In this document: positions 44,001 through 59,000 of the stretch, one piece after another
How positions within the stretch are numbered: position 1 is the stretch's first letter
How the letters are laid out: the number at the start of each line of letters is the position of its first letter
Source of the DNA: Patagioenas fasciata
Lineage: Eukaryota > Chordata > Aves > Columbiformes > Columbidae
Direction: 5' to 3'
DNA: 64,000 nt
Assembly: GCF_037038585.1 (NCBI RefSeq)
Contig: NC_092520.1
Coordinates: forward strand, 1,579,001-1,643,000
The notes under the pieces: model-generated
What the model was told of the DNA's origin: nothing
The model's input: the letters and a program-made list of their open reading frames with translations, nothing else
Databases searched by the model: none
Program-made: the position numbers and the translations under genes

Positions 44001-47000
44001 GGGATGCTTGTGCAAGGGTGTGCACATCAGAGGATGCTTGTGCAAGGGTTTGCGTGCATGGCTGGGAATGTGTGTGCAAGGGTGTGTGCACAGCTGGGGA
44101 TGCTTGTGCGAGGCTGTATACACAGCTGGGGATGCTTGCACAAGGGGGTGTGTGCACAGCTGGGGATGCTTGTGCAAGGGTGTGCATGCACAGCTAGAGA
44201 CACTTGTGCAAGGGTGTGTGTGCACAGCTAGAGACACTTGTGCAACAGTGTGTGTGCACATCTGAGAATGCATGTGCAAGGGTGTGTGTGCATATCTGAG
44301 GATGCTTGTGCAAGTGTGTGGGTGCACAGCTGGGGATGTGTGTGCATGGTTGTCTGTGCATGGCTGGGAATGTGTGTGCAAGGGGGTGTGTGCACAGCTG
44401 GGGATTCTTGTGCAAGGGTGTGCATGCACAACTAGAGACACTTGTGCAACAGGGTGTGTGCACATCTGAGGATGCTTGTGCAAGGGTGTGTGTGCACAGC
44501 TGGGGATGTGTGTGCAAGGTTGTCTGTGCAAGGGTGTACATGCACAGCTGGGGATTCTTGTGCGAGGGTGTTCGTGCACAGCTAGAGACACTCGTGCAAC
44601 AGTGTGTGTGCAGAGCTGGGGATGCTCGTGCAAGGGTGAGCATCCACAGCTGGAGATACTTGTGCAAGTGTGTGTGTGCACAGCTGTGGATGTGTGTGCA
44701 AGAGTGCCTGTGCATGGCTGGGGACACTTGGGGATTGGTGTGTGTGTGCACAGCACAGGATGCTTGTGCAAGGGTATACGTGGGTGGCTGGGGATGCTCC
44801 TGCAGGTGTGTGCACAGCTGGGGATACTTGTGCAAGAGTGTGTGTGCATGACTGGGGCTGTTGTGCAAGGGTGCGTGCGCACAGCTGGAGATGGTTGTGC
44901 AAGGGCATGTGTGCATAGCTGGGGATACCTGTGCAAGGGTGTGCATGGCTGGGGATGCTCGTGCAAGGACGTGTGTGTACACGACTGGGGATACCTGTGC
45001 AAGGGTGTGCATGGCTGGGGATGCTCGTGCAAGGACGTGTGTGTACACGACTGGGGATATCTGTGCAAGGGTGTGCACGGCTGGGGATGCTCGTGCAAGG
45101 ACATGTGTGTGCACGGCTGGGGATATCTGTGCAAGGGTGTGCACGGCTGGGGATGCTCGTGCAAGGACGTGTGTGTACACGGCTGGGGATACCTGTGCAA
45201 GGGTGTGCACGGCTGGGGATGCTCGTGCAAGGGATGCACGTGCAAACCCCTGGGGGGGATGCTTGTGCGTATGTACCTGCGTGCACAGAGGGTGGTATTT
45301 TGCACGTGCATCTGTGTTTGCACGTGTAGGCGAGGGATGCGTGTGCAAGGGATGCTGGTGCATGTACGTGCAAGGATCCAGCTTCACATAAGCGTGCACG
45401 TCTCTACTTTGGGGCTGTGACTCCTGGGGGTGTCCCTGTCCCCCCTCCCCAGGCTCTCTGCTGTCCCCAGACCTTGGGGACACACCGGGACCCCCACCCA
45501 GGGGACTGTCACCAAGGTCCCCGCTCACAAACACCCGGCGCCTCAGGGAAGGACGAGGGGAGGCTGAAACATACGGCGGGGGGGACACGGCCACCCCCAG
45601 GATCCGCCAGCTCTTAACCCCCCTCCCGGTCCCCAGCGGTGGCAGCAGCTGCAGTGACACTGGGGACAGCATGGACGGCACGGCCACCACCGCCCCGCTC
45701 TCGCCCACCGTCAAAGCCGGGTGGCTGGACAAGAACCCGCCGCAGGGGTGAGTGACGTCCCGGGGGGGACACGGACCCCCCACCCTGCTGCTGAGATGCT
45801 CTGCCCCCTTTTTCCACCTCTCATTCCTGCTCATCAGCTGTAATTTTGCAGCCCCAATCCCCCCATTTTGCACCCCGAAACCCGGTGTTTTGCACCCTGA
45901 ACCCCGGTGTTTTGCACCCCCAAACCCCAGCGTTTTGCAGCCCAAACCCCAGCGTTTTGCACCCTGAACATGAGTGTTTTGCAGCCTCAGCTCCATCACT
46001 TTGCAGCCCCAGCTCCATCATTTTGCATTCCCAAACCCACCATACTGCAGCCCCAATGCGGACCTTTTGCAGCTCCGACGTGGCACTTGTGCAGCCCCAA
46101 CCCTGGCATTTTGCACCCTGAACCCTGGTGTTTTGCACCCCCAACCCTGGTGTTTTGTGTTCCAAACCCCAGCATTTTGCAGTCCTGACCCTGGCATTCT
46201 GCACCCTGAACCCTGGTGTTTTGTGTCCCGAACCCCAGCATTTTACAGCCCATACCCCAGCGTTTTGCACCCTGAACATCCATGTTTTGCATCCCCAAAC
46301 ACAGCGTTTTGCAGCCCCAAATCCGTCATTTTGCAGCCCCAGCTCCATCATTTCGCAGCCCCAACCCCAGCATTTTGCGCTCCCAATCCCAGTGTTTTGT
46401 GGCCCCAACCCTGACATTTTGCAGCCCCAACCCCAGCATTTTGCACTCCCAAACCCACCATTTTGCAGCCCCAACGTGAGACTTTTGCAGCCCCAGCCCC
46501 AGCATTTTACACCCTGAACCGTGGCATTTTGCAGCCCCAAACCTTGCATTTTACAACCCCAACCCCAGTGTTTTGTGTCCCCAACCCTGGTGTTTTGCAG
46601 CCCCAGCTCTGGCCTTTTGCCCCCTCAAACCCAGCATTTTGCAGCCCTAACCCCAGTGTTTTGCAGCCCCAACCTTGATATTTTGCAGCCCAAACTCCAG
46701 CATTTTGCAGCCCCAACCTGAACCTTTCGCACCCCCAACGCTGGCATTTTGTGGCCACAACCCTGGCATTTTGCACTCCCAAATCCAGCGTTTTATGGCT
46801 CCAACCCTGATGTTTCTCAGCCCTGACCTTGGTGTTTTACAGCTCCGACCCTAACATTTTGTGGCCCTAACCCCGGTGTTTCGCAGCCCCAACCATGGCA
46901 TTTTGCATCCCAAATCCTGGCATTTTGTGCCCCCAACCCAGGCGTTTTGCACTCTGAACCCCAGCATTTTGCAGCCCCAACCCTGGTGTTTTGCAGCCCC

Positions 47001-50000
47001 AATCCTGGAACTTTGTGCCCCCAACCCAGGCATTTTGCACCCTGAACCCCAGCATTTTGCAGCCCCAACCCAGGCGTTTTGCACCCTGAACCCCAGCATT
47101 TTGCAGCCCCAACCCTGGCGTTTTGCACTCTGAACCCCAGCATTTTGCAGCCTCAACCCTGGCGTTTTGCATCCCCAATCCTGGCATTTTGTGCCCCCAA
47201 CCCAGGCGTTTTTCACCCTGAACCCCAGCATTTTGCAGCCCCAACCCTGGCGTTTTGCATCCCCAATGCTGACATTTCATACCCCCCAACCCTGGAGATG
47301 TGAATGTGAGGGATATTTGGGGCTCTTTAGTCTCAGCTGTGAAGAAGCCTTGAGGCTGCAGCCCCTCGAGGAGGAGAAGGGGGAAGCTCCAGCTGCTGGG
47401 GAACTGGGAGCAACTGGGAGGTCACTGGGAAGAAGCTGCTCTGGCACTGGAGCCTGGGGAAGGCGATGGCAGGAAAAGCAGAAACCCCAAACTGGGGTTC
47501 AGAGCAAGGCTGGGGGGTCCCTGCACCCCCCCCGAACAGGGACAAACTCCTTTTGGGGGACAGGACCGAGCGCTTTTCAGCCCGGTTGCTGCTGCCGACT
47601 ACGTCAAGGCCAAACGTGGAGTCACGTGCGGCGATGGCAAAGTCCTTCCTGAGCAAACAAGCCCTTAAGCAACCGCCGCCAGGGCTGCTTCGGCGTCTCC
47701 CGCAGCCCTGACGCCACCATGGATGGGCTGCAAGGGGACGGGGGTCCCTGGGGGCACTGTGCTTGAGCTCTGGGATCCCCCCCTCTTCCCTGATAGAGCT
47801 GCAAGTGCCGCAAACCCCACTTTGCACAGTTGAGCCCTCCCCAACTTGCAGGTCCTGAGGAGGAATTGCAAATAAGGATTTTGGGGGGTGCTGTTAGGGT
47901 CAGCCCCCCCCGCTTCTCCTGGCTGGAGGAAAGCATGGAGTCCCCATGGCTGTCCCCAGTGGTGACACGGGGGCTGGGGACACAGCACGGGATCGATGGC
48001 ATAGGTGGCCCCAGGCTTTTGGGAACTGGGGCGTGAAGGCACAAGCCGAATCACCACCCAAGTTCAAGGGCATATGGTGCAACCTGGAGCTGAACAGGGG
48101 GCTGCTCCGGTCTGGGGGGGTCCAGCAGCCCCTGTCCCACATGGAGGGTGCAGCTGTGTCACCCTGTCCCCTCCACCGGGTCCCTCCGCAGGTCCTACAT
48201 CTACCAGAAGCGCTGGGTGAAGCTGGACGCCGACTACCTCCGCTATTTCGACAGCGAAAAGGTGGGCGAGGAGGGAGGATTTGGGGGGGGTCAGGGTGAG
48301 AAGGTGGCGGGGGGGTCACCCCAGTGAGGCCACGTCCTTGCCAAGGGGCAGCATCCCCGGGATGGGTGCTGGGGTGGGATGCAGGATGCTCAGAGCCACC
48401 CGGACAGGGATGCTCTCAGCATTTGGAGCACCGGGAGGGTCCCCATCCCATCACTGTGAGGTGACACATGTGTCTGTCTGTCCTCCCCGCTTGCCCCCCC
48501 ACCAGGACGCCTATTCCAAGCGCTTCATCCCCGTCTCCTCCATTTCCCGCGTCGCCAGCGTTGGGGACCAGAAATTTGAGGTTGTCACCAACAACCGTAA
48601 CTTCGTGTTTCGGGCCGAGAGTGACGGTGAGTGACAAGGGTGAACCTGCTCCGGGATGTCCCCTCCCCTGGCCCAAGAGGGGGCTGATCCCGCCCCGTGT
48701 GTCCCTCTGTCCCCACAGCCGATCGGAACGAGTGGATCCGGACCCTGCAGCAGATGGCGGAGGAGCGGAAGAGCAAAGCTTTGGAGAGGATGCCGATGTC
48801 ACCGAGCGCCGACGGTGCCACCGAGCCCGTTGACAAGTGTGGCTTCTTGGAGCTGCGGGGCTTTAAGCACAAGCTCTTTGTGGCCGTGGCCGGGGACAGA
48901 GTTTTCCTCTATAAGAACGCAGAGGTAGGTGGCTGGGGGGGCCGTGGGGGACCCTGTGACACTTTGAGGGGGACCCTGATGCCACTTTGATGGGCACCTG
49001 TCCTGGTTTTGTTAAAAACAAGACAAGTTTCTCTTCTGGTGAATTTTCCTTTGAGCTGAAGTCTCCTTGCTAACTGCACTTCACGTCCACAGAGCAGCAG
49101 TGAGCGGGGGCACCCCAGGGCTGTCACCCCCCAAACTGGGGACACCCCAAGATGCAATGTCCCCCCCCCCAACCCCCGCCAAGATTTGGGGTCCCGTGGG
49201 AGCATCGCACCCACCGCAGCTCCCCCAGAGCCCCTTGTGCTCCCCCAGGGCTGGGAGGGGACATGGGTGCAGGCAGAGCATCATCTGTACCCCCCCACAT
49301 CACCCCCTTGTCCCCCCCAGGACTATCGCCTGGGGATCGGCATCACCTACATCGAAATGAACGTGGGGAACGTCAAGGAGGTGGATCGCCGGGGTTTCGA
49401 CCTCACCACGCCGTACCGCATCTTCAGGTGACCCCACGGAGCGCTGGGGGTGCCAATGGTGTCCCCCCCACCGCCACGGCCGTCCCTCACCCCCCATCCC
49501 TGCCGCCGTAGCTTCTCGGCCGATTCGGAGCAGGAGAAGGAGGAATGGGTGGAAGCCATGAGACAATCCATCGCCGAGGCGCTTTCCAACTCGGAGGTGG
49601 CCGAGAGGATCTGGGGGGTGGAATCCAACCGCTTCTGCGCCGACTGCGGCTCCCCCCACCCCGAGTGGGCCTCCATCAACCTCTGCGTCGTCATCTGCAA
49701 ACGATGCGCCGGTACCCGCATCCTGGGGGGGTGGAAGGGGCCGAGCACCCCCCTGCTATGGGAATGGGGGGTGTTGAGCATCCCCTGCCATGGGATGGTG
49801 GGAGGGGGAATGTGGGGTGCAAGGGACCCCAAAATATGTCCCTAAGGGCTTGTCTCGCTGGCAGGGGAGCACCGGGGTTTGGGCCCCGGCGTCACCAAAG
49901 TGCGGAGCTTGAAGATGGACAGGAAGGTGTGGACAGAGGAACTGATCCAGGTAGCGGGACAGAACCCCAAAACCCTCTATTTTTGGGGGGGACACCCCGT

Positions 50001-53000
50001 TTCTTCCCAAGAGCAAACCCAAAGCACAGCAGAGGCTTTTCCATCCCCATCTAAGCTACGATCCAGGATGTGGGATGCGGGGTGACACCATGGCTCGCTT
50101 GGGGACCCCCAGCAGCCCCCCCATGCGTTCTGTGTCCACCTGGCGCCCACCCAGCGAGGACAAGTGGCACTTGTGTCCCCCGCGCCGCAGACAGACGGCG
50201 TCTGTGTGTCCGTGGCGGGAGGGGCCCGTCTGGCGAGCCGCGGGGCCACCGGCGTGGAGGAATGCCGCAAACCCACCCCCCCGCCCCGGCCGCCGTTTCC
50301 AACCCCTGGCTGGCCCCCGCTCTTCCCAGTTCCTCCCAGTTGGATCCCGCATTCCTGTCTGGCGTCCCACCCCCGCCTCCGGCATCGCCCGCTCCCCGAG
50401 CCCCCAAACGCTTCCAGCTGTTCCCCTTCACCCCCCCAAACCTCCTCCAGCCTCTCCCCAGCCCTTGCATCACCCCAAAAAGCTTCACGGTCTTACTGGG
50501 ACAATCTGGGAGACACCTAAACGCCCATTTTTTAATGCTGGGGGGGCCACAGGAAGCCTTTTAAATCCACCCCGTGGATGCTGAGCACCACCCCCCCTTG
50601 CCCGCAGCTGGATGCTGCTTTCCAGATGTGATTTTCCAGGGTGGGAAGGGGAGGGACAGCTGTGGAATGGGGGGGGGTGGTGCTATAGCACCCATGGCTT
50701 TTCCTGCACTTTTTCCTGCACCCCTGGGTATCAGTGACCCCCCCCATAAGCACAAAGAGCCCCCATGCCCAACCCCGCTCCATCCCGCCCACCGTCCCAT
50801 CGTCCCCTCCTTGTCCCCGCAGCTCTTCCAGCAGGTGGGCAACGCGGTGGCCAACGAGTTCTGGGCCGCCAACGTCCCCCCCAGCGAGGCCATCGGCCCC
50901 AGCAGCCCCAGCGGGGACCGGCGGCGCTTCCTCGTCGCCAAATACCGGGAGGGCAAGTACCGGCGCTACCACCCGCTTTTCGGCAACCAGGAGGAGCTGG
51001 ACAGGGTCAGTGACCCCCCCTGATCGGGGGCTGGGTGTCGGTTTGAGGGGTCCCACCTGGGTGCTGAGGTGGGGGTCCCCAGGGTGTTTTGGGGGGGCAA
51101 AGGCTGTGCCTGAGCGAGATGCCCCCTCTACCTCCCCTGTCCCCACTGTGCCCCCCCAAGTCAAAGCCTGGGGTCCCCAGAAGGGACAGGGTGTGGTGAC
51201 AAGGTGACATCTCTGGGGCACCACAAGCTTCATTGCCAGGATGGGGAGCCTGGGTCGAGGTGGGGTGTCCCCCAACCAAGCCAGATGTCCCCAATAGCCA
51301 GACCCCCCCTCCCAGACCCAGACCCCACTCCCACAGACAGAACCTGCGCCCCAACAAACAGACCTGCCCCCCACAGCCAGACCCCCTACCACAACCAAAC
51401 CCCTCCAGGGTTCATCTCCTTGGACACGGGGCTGGGGTCCAGCACGGGGCTGGAGTGGGGTTCAAGGGGGGGCACCCCAGGATGTGTGGGGGGGGCAGAG
51501 GTGCCTGCCCAGCACCCCCACCCATTCCCATTTGCTTACTGGGCTGGAATCCTATGCACAAGCAACACTGGGACCCCCACCCCGGTGCTTCGGTGTTTGT
51601 CCCCCCCCAACCCACAGCTCCGTGTTTGCACAAGAGCCGGGGGGGAGGCCGGGAATTCGCATGTGGGCTGGTTTGTTTTTCTGCTCGGGCCAAGTCGTCC
51701 CGCCCCGCGACGATGACTTCACCCGCTCCTCCAAAACTTCTCCATTTATTTTCTATTGCTTTTTTCTTCCTCCCACTTTCAAACCTTCTTTGTCCTGTTC
51801 GGGTCGCCAGTTGGGGGGATCTGGTTGTTCGTCCCGCTCGGGTCGCCGGTTGGGGGGATCTGGTTTGTCCTGCTCGGGTCGCCGGTTGGGGGGATCGGGT
51901 TGTTCGGCCGTGGCTCCTTTCACCGTGGTGGTTTGGGGGGTTTTTCCTCCTCTTCCTCGCCAGCCTTCGGCCTCACGCCGCTCGTGCCGCAGGCTCTTTG
52001 CGCCGCTGTCACCACTGGGGACCTGGCGGAGACGCTGGCGCTGCTGTTCTGCGGGGCGGCGGTGACGTGTGACACCGGGGACCCGCGGTGCCCCACGCCG
52101 CTGGCGCTGGCCCAGAGGAGCGGGCAGAGGCTGCAGATGGAGTTCCTGCTCCACAACAGGACCTCAGGTATGGGGTGGCCCCTCTTGAGCCCCCCACCCT
52201 CCATGGGATTAAAGCCACCGGAGCTGGGGTGTCCCCAGGGGGTGTTTGAAGCCTGACCTGGCTCTGTGCACCCCAGGAAGGGGGTTTTGGGGACCTTTGG
52301 ATGGGGGGACGGGGAGGGGGGCTCTGTCCCAACTGGGGACACGGTTTGGCACAATGGGGACAATGGGAATGGGAGGGGTGGGGACAGCCCTCCCACACCG
52401 TCCGGGTGCACTGTGGCTGTCCCAGGGGAATGTCCCCCCACCCAAGTGTCCCCAGGGAATGTCCCCCCACTGCAGTATCCCCAGGGAATGTCCCCCCACC
52501 CAAGTGTCCCTGGGGAATGACCCCCGACCTGAGTGTCCCCAGGGAACGTCCCCCTACTCCAGTATCCCCAGGGAATGTCCCCTGGGAATGCCCCCCCACC
52601 CATGTGTCCCCAGGGAATGTCCCCCCACCCAAGTGTCCCCAGGTAATGTCCCCCCACCCGAGTGTCCCCAGGGAATGTCCCCACACCCCAGCATCCCCAC
52701 AGCCCCCAGGAATGTCCCCCCACCCAAGCGTCCCCACTGGGGCCAGGGTGGTCTGACCATTCTACACCTCCTTTTCCGTGCCCCCCAACCCCACTGTGGG
52801 TGGGCTGAGGGCCCCCCAGTCCCGACCCCCCCCCTGCCCCGGGGTGGCCCTGGGCTGCGAGGTGTGCCGGGTGGCGGTGTCACCTCCCTCACCGCCGGTG
52901 TCACCTCCCTCACCGCCGCGGGGGCCAAGTCCGGCCCACGGAAGCTGGAGCTCACCCAGGACTGGGCCTGGCGGCCGCTCCAGTCAGCCCAGTGCAAACA

Positions 53001-56000
53001 GGGAACTGGGAGAGCGGCGAGGCCACCCCGGTGAGCCAGGAAAACCAAAGCCTGCGCTTGTCCTGCTGGCGCTGGCAGGTGTCACCAGAGGTCGATGGCG
53101 CGGGTGGCGCGGGGTGCTGTGTCCCCATGGGGTTCCATGTCTCTGGGTAACCCCACTAGCGTCCTTGTCCCCTCAGAAGTGTCCCCACACCCCATCTCTG
53201 CCTGGTCCCCAGGCCAAATGGGGGATGCCTGTTGTTGGTGGGCAAAGGGGGGAAACTGAGGCACATGACTGTGGTGACATGGGGACGATGTGGCAGAGCC
53301 CTGGGCTGTTATTCCAGCTGCAGGGCTGTTTAATATCGCCATCCGTGACCTGGGTGAGGGCATTTACTGCACCCTCAGTAAGTTTGGAGATGACACCGAG
53401 TTGGGTGGGAGTGTTGATCGGCTGGAGGGTGGGAAGGATCTACAGAGGGATCTGGACAAAGGGCCACCAGCATCCTGGCTGGTGCCAGCACTGGTGTGGC
53501 CAGTGGGACCGGGGCAGTGACCGTCCCTGTGCTGGGACCTGGGGAGGACAAACCGCCAATCCTGGGGGCGGTTTTGGGACCCTCAGCTCAGGGCTCAAAA
53601 TGGCGGCCCCAGGGGCACCAGAATCACCTCAGGGCTCAAAATGGCGGCCGGAGGGGTGGTGGGATCATCTCACAAGAAAGTCCTTGAGGTGCTGGAGTGA
53701 GTTGAGAGAAGGGAACGGAGCTGGTGAGGGGCTGGAGCACAAGTGTGATGGGAGCAGCTGAGGGAGCTGGGGGGTTCAGCTGGAGAACAGGAGCTGAGGG
53801 GAGACCTTCTGATCTCTGAACTGCCTGAAAGGAGCTTGGAGCCAGGGGGGTCGGGCTCTGCTCCCCAGGAACAAGTGCCAGGAGCAGAGGAAACGGCCTC
53901 AAGTTGCACCAGGGGAGGTTGAGGTTGGATGTGGGAACAATTTCTTCCCCAAAGGGCTGTGGGGCATTGGAACAGGCTGCCCAGGGCAGTGCTGGAGTCA
54001 CCATCCCTGGAGGGCTGGACAGACGGACATGAGGTTCTCAGGACGTGGGGCAGGGACAGGGGTGGGTTATGGTTGGACTCGATGATCTTGAGGTGCTTTC
54101 CCAACCAAAACGATTCTGTGATCCTGTGCGGGGTGTGGGATGCAGGATGCCCTCCCAGCAGCCCCCCGTGACAGCTCGTCACCCCATTTCTTTGCAGAAC
54201 CGCCGCGTTTGGAGGTGGGGGACAGCGAGGACAAGCCCTACTCAGTGTCCCTTCCCTCCGTCACCCACCATGGCTTCCTCTACAAAACCCCCTCCATGGC
54301 CAAGCCCGTGGGCGAGCGGAAAGGCCAAGAAGGTACGGGGGGCAGTCTGAGGGGCTGGGAAATCGGGGTGCAGGGAATGGGGGGGCTGTGGCAACCCCAA
54401 AACGGGGCTTCCCAGCACCTTCCTGTGCCCCGCAGAGTTCAGCCGGCGCTGGTGCACGCTGCAGGACGGCGTCCTCAGCTACTACGAGAACGACCGCAAC
54501 GCCGTCCCCAACGGCGAGATCAAGGTGGGGGAGATCGTCTGCCTGGTCAACAACCCCCCCCACAGCCACGGGTGAGGCTGCACCCCCCCAAGCACCCCAC
54601 ATCCCATAGCACCCTGCTATAACACCCCCACATCCCATAGCACCCTACTATAACACCCCCGCGTCCTATAGCACCCCCCATCCAATAGCACCCCCACGTC
54701 CTATAGCACTCCCCCATCCAATAGCACCCTGCTATAGCACCCTGCTATAGCACCCCCACATGCCATAGCACCCCCACTATCCTGTAGCATCCCAATATAG
54801 CACTCTGATATCCCATAGCACCCTGCTATAGCACACCCGCGTCCTATAGCACCCCCCATCCAATAGCACCCTGCTGTAACACCCCCACATCCCATAGCAC
54901 CCTGCTATAGCACCCCCGCGTCCTGTAGCACCCCCCATCCGATAGCACCCTGCTATAACACCCCCCCATCCAATAGCACCCTGCTATAGCACCCCCACAT
55001 CCCATAGCACCCCCACTATCCTGTAGTATCCCAATATAGGACTCTGATATCCCATAGCACCCTGCTATAGCACCCCCGTGTCCTATAGCAGCCCCCATCC
55101 AATAGCACCCTGCTATAGCACCCCCATGTCCTATAGCACCCCCTCATCCAATAGCACCCTGCTGTAACACCCCCACATCCCATAGCACCCTGATATAGCA
55201 TCCTTGCATCCTATAGCACCCCCCCATCCAATAGCACCCTGCTATAACACCCCCCCATCCAATAGCTCCCTACTATAGCACCCCCACATCCCATAGCACC
55301 CCCACTATCCTGTAGCATCCCAATATAGCACTCTGATATCCCATAGCACCCTGCTATAGCACCCCCACATCCCATAGCATCCTGCTATAGCACCCCCATG
55401 TCCTGTAGCACCCCCCATCCGATAGCACCCTGCTATAGCACCCCCACATCCCATAGCACCCTGATATAGCATCCTTGCATCCTATAGCACCCCCCCATCC
55501 AATAGCACCCTGCTATAGCACCCCCACATCCCATAGCACCCTGCTATAGCACCCCCACATCCCATAGCACCCTGATATAGCATCCTTGCATCCTATAGTA
55601 CCCCCCCATCCAATAGCACCCTGCTATAGCACCCCCACATCCCATAGCACCCTGCTATAGCACCCCCATGTCCTATAGCACCCCCTCATCCAATAGCACC
55701 CTGCTGTAACACCCCCACATCCCATAGCACCCTGCTATAGCACCCCCATGTCCTATAGCACCCCCTCATCCAATAGCACCCTGCTATAACACCTCCACAT
55801 CCCATAGCACCCTGCTATAGCACCCCCATGTCCTATAGCACCCCCTCATCCAATAGCACCCTGCTGTAACACCCCCACATCCCATAGCACCCTGCTATAG
55901 CACCGCCAAATCCCATAGCACCCTGCTGTAACACCCCCAGTATCCTGTAGCACCCTGCTGTAACACCCCCACATCCCATAGCACCCTGATATAGCACCCT

Positions 56001-59000
56001 GCGTCCTATAGCACCCCCTCATCCAATAGCACCCTGCTGTAACACCCCCACATCCCATAGCACCCTGCTATAGCACCCCCGCGTCCTATAGCACCCCCCA
56101 TCCGATAGCACCCTGCTATAACACCCCCCCATCCAATAGCACCCTGCTATAGCACCCCCACGTCCCATAGCACCCCCACTATCCTGTAGTATCCCAATAT
56201 AGGACTCTGATATCCCATAGCACCCTGCTATAGCACCCCCGTGTCCTATAGCACCCCCCATCCAATAGCACCCTGCTATAGCACCCCCATGTCCTATAGC
56301 ACCCCCCCATCCAATAGCACCCTGCTATAACACCCCCCCATCCAATAGCTCCCTACTATAGCACCGCCACATCCCATAGCACCCCCACTATCCTGTAACA
56401 TCCCAATATAGCACTCTGATATCCCATAGCACCCTGCTATAACACCCCCGTGTCCTATAGCACCCCCCATCCGATAGCACCCTGCTATAGCACCCCCACA
56501 TCCCATAGCACCCTGATATAGCATCCTTGCATCCTATAGCACCCCCCCATCCAATAGCACCCTGCTATAGCACCCCCACCCCCACATCCCATAGCACCCC
56601 CACTATCCTGTAGTATCCCAGTATAGCACTCTGATATCCCATAGCACCCTGCTATAGCACCCCCATGTCCTATAGCACCCCCACATCCAATAGCACTCTG
56701 CTATAAAACCCCCACGTCCTATAGCACCCTGCTATAGCACCCCTGTGTCCTATAGCAACCCCCATCCAATAGCACCCTGCTATAACACCCCCACATCCCA
56801 CAGCACCCTGCTATAGCACCCTCATGTCCTATAGCACCCCCTCATCCAATAGCACCCTGCTATAACACCCCCACATCCCATAGCACCCTGCTATAGCACC
56901 CTCATGTCCTATAGCACCCCCTCATCCAATAGCACCCTGCTGTAACACCTCCACATCCCATAGCACCCTGATATAGCATCCTTGCATCCTATAGCACCCC
57001 CCCATCCAATAGCACCCTGCTATAGCACCCCCACCCCCACATCCCATAGCACCCCCACTATCCTGTAGTATCCCAGTATAGCACTCTGATATCCCATAGC
57101 ACCCTGCTATAGCACCCCCACATCCCATAGCACCCCCACTATCCTGTAGTATCCCAATATAGCACTCTGATGTCCCATAGCACCCTGCTATAGCACCCCC
57201 ATGTCCTATAGCACCCCCTCATCCAATAGCACCCTGCTGTAACACCCCCACATCCCATAGCACCCTGATATAGCATCCTTGCATCCTATAGCACCCCCCC
57301 ATCCAATAGCACCCTGCTATAACACCCCCCCATCCAATAGCTCCCTACTATAGCACCCCCACATCCCATAGCACCCCCACTATCCTGTAGCATCCCAATA
57401 TAGCACTCTATTATCCCATAGCACCCTGCTATAGCACCCCCGCATCTGATAGCACCCCCCCATCCGATAGCACCCTGCTATAACACCCCCACATGCCATA
57501 GCACCCTGCTATAGCACCCCCATGTCCTATAGCACCCCCTCATCCAATAGCACCCTGCTGTAACACCCCCACATCCCATAGCACCCTGATATAGCACCCT
57601 GCGTCCTATAGCACCCCCTCATCCAATAGCACCCTGCTGTAACACCCCCACATCCCATAGCACCCTGCTATAGCGCCCCCGCATCCGATAGCACCCCCCC
57701 ATCCAATAGCACCCTGCTGTAACACCCCCCCATCCAATAACACCCTGCTATAGCACCCCCACGTCCCATAGCACCCCCACTATCCTGTAGCATCCTAATA
57801 TAGCACTCTGATATCCCATAGCACCCTGCTATAGCACCCCCGCGTCCTATAGCACCCCCTCATCCGATAGCACTCTGCTATAACACCCCCACATCCCATA
57901 GCACCCTGCTATAGCACCCCCGTGTCCTATATCACCCCCCATCCGATAGCACCCTGCTATAACACCCCCACATCCCATAGCACCCTGCTATAGCACCCCT
58001 GCATCCTATAGCACCCCCCCATCCAATAGCACCCTGCTATAGCACCCCCACATCCCATAGCACCCCCACTATCTTGTAGCACCCCAATATAGCACTCTGA
58101 TATCCCATAGCACCCCCATCCAATAACACCCCAATATAGCACCCTGATCTCCTATAGCACCCCAATATAGCATCCTGATCTCCTATAGCACCTCAACGTT
58201 CTGTAGCACCTCGACATCTTATAGCACCACAATATAGCACCCTGATCTCCTCTAGCACCCCAATATCCTATAGCACCCCAATATAGTACCCTGATATCCT
58301 ATAGCACCCCAATATCCTATAGCACCGCAATGTAGCACCCCAGTATCCTGTAGCACCCCGATATCCTATAGCAACCCAATATGACACCCTGATATCCTAT
58401 AGCACCCCAATATCCTATAGCACCACAATATAGCACCCTGATCTCCTCTAGCACCCCAATATCCTATAGCACCCCAATGTAGTACCCTGATATCCTATAG
58501 CACCCCAATATCCTATAGCACCGCAATGTAGCACCCCAGTATCCTGTAGCACCCCGATATCCTATAGCAACCCAATATGACACCCTGATATCCTATAGCA
58601 CTCCAATATCCTATAGCACCCTAAGTTGGACTTTATGATCCTTGTGGGTACCTTCCAACTCAGGACATTCTATGATTCTATGGTATAGCATCCTGATATC
58701 CTATAGCACCCCAATATAACACCCTGACATCCTATAGCACCCCAGTATAGCACCCTAATCTCCTATAGCACCCCAATATCCTATAGCACCCCAATGTAGC
58801 ACCCTGATATCCTATAACACCCCAATATAGCACCTCTGTCCCCAACCCCTCCGCTGTCCCCCAGCTTGTGTCACCTGCCTGAGCCAGCTGGCTTTGCAAG
58901 GAGGCTGTGTAACCCCTTTGTAACCCCTTTGCAACCCCTTTGCAGCCCTTTGGTAACCCCTTAGTAATCCCTTTGCAGCCCCTTTGCAAGCCTTTTGCAA

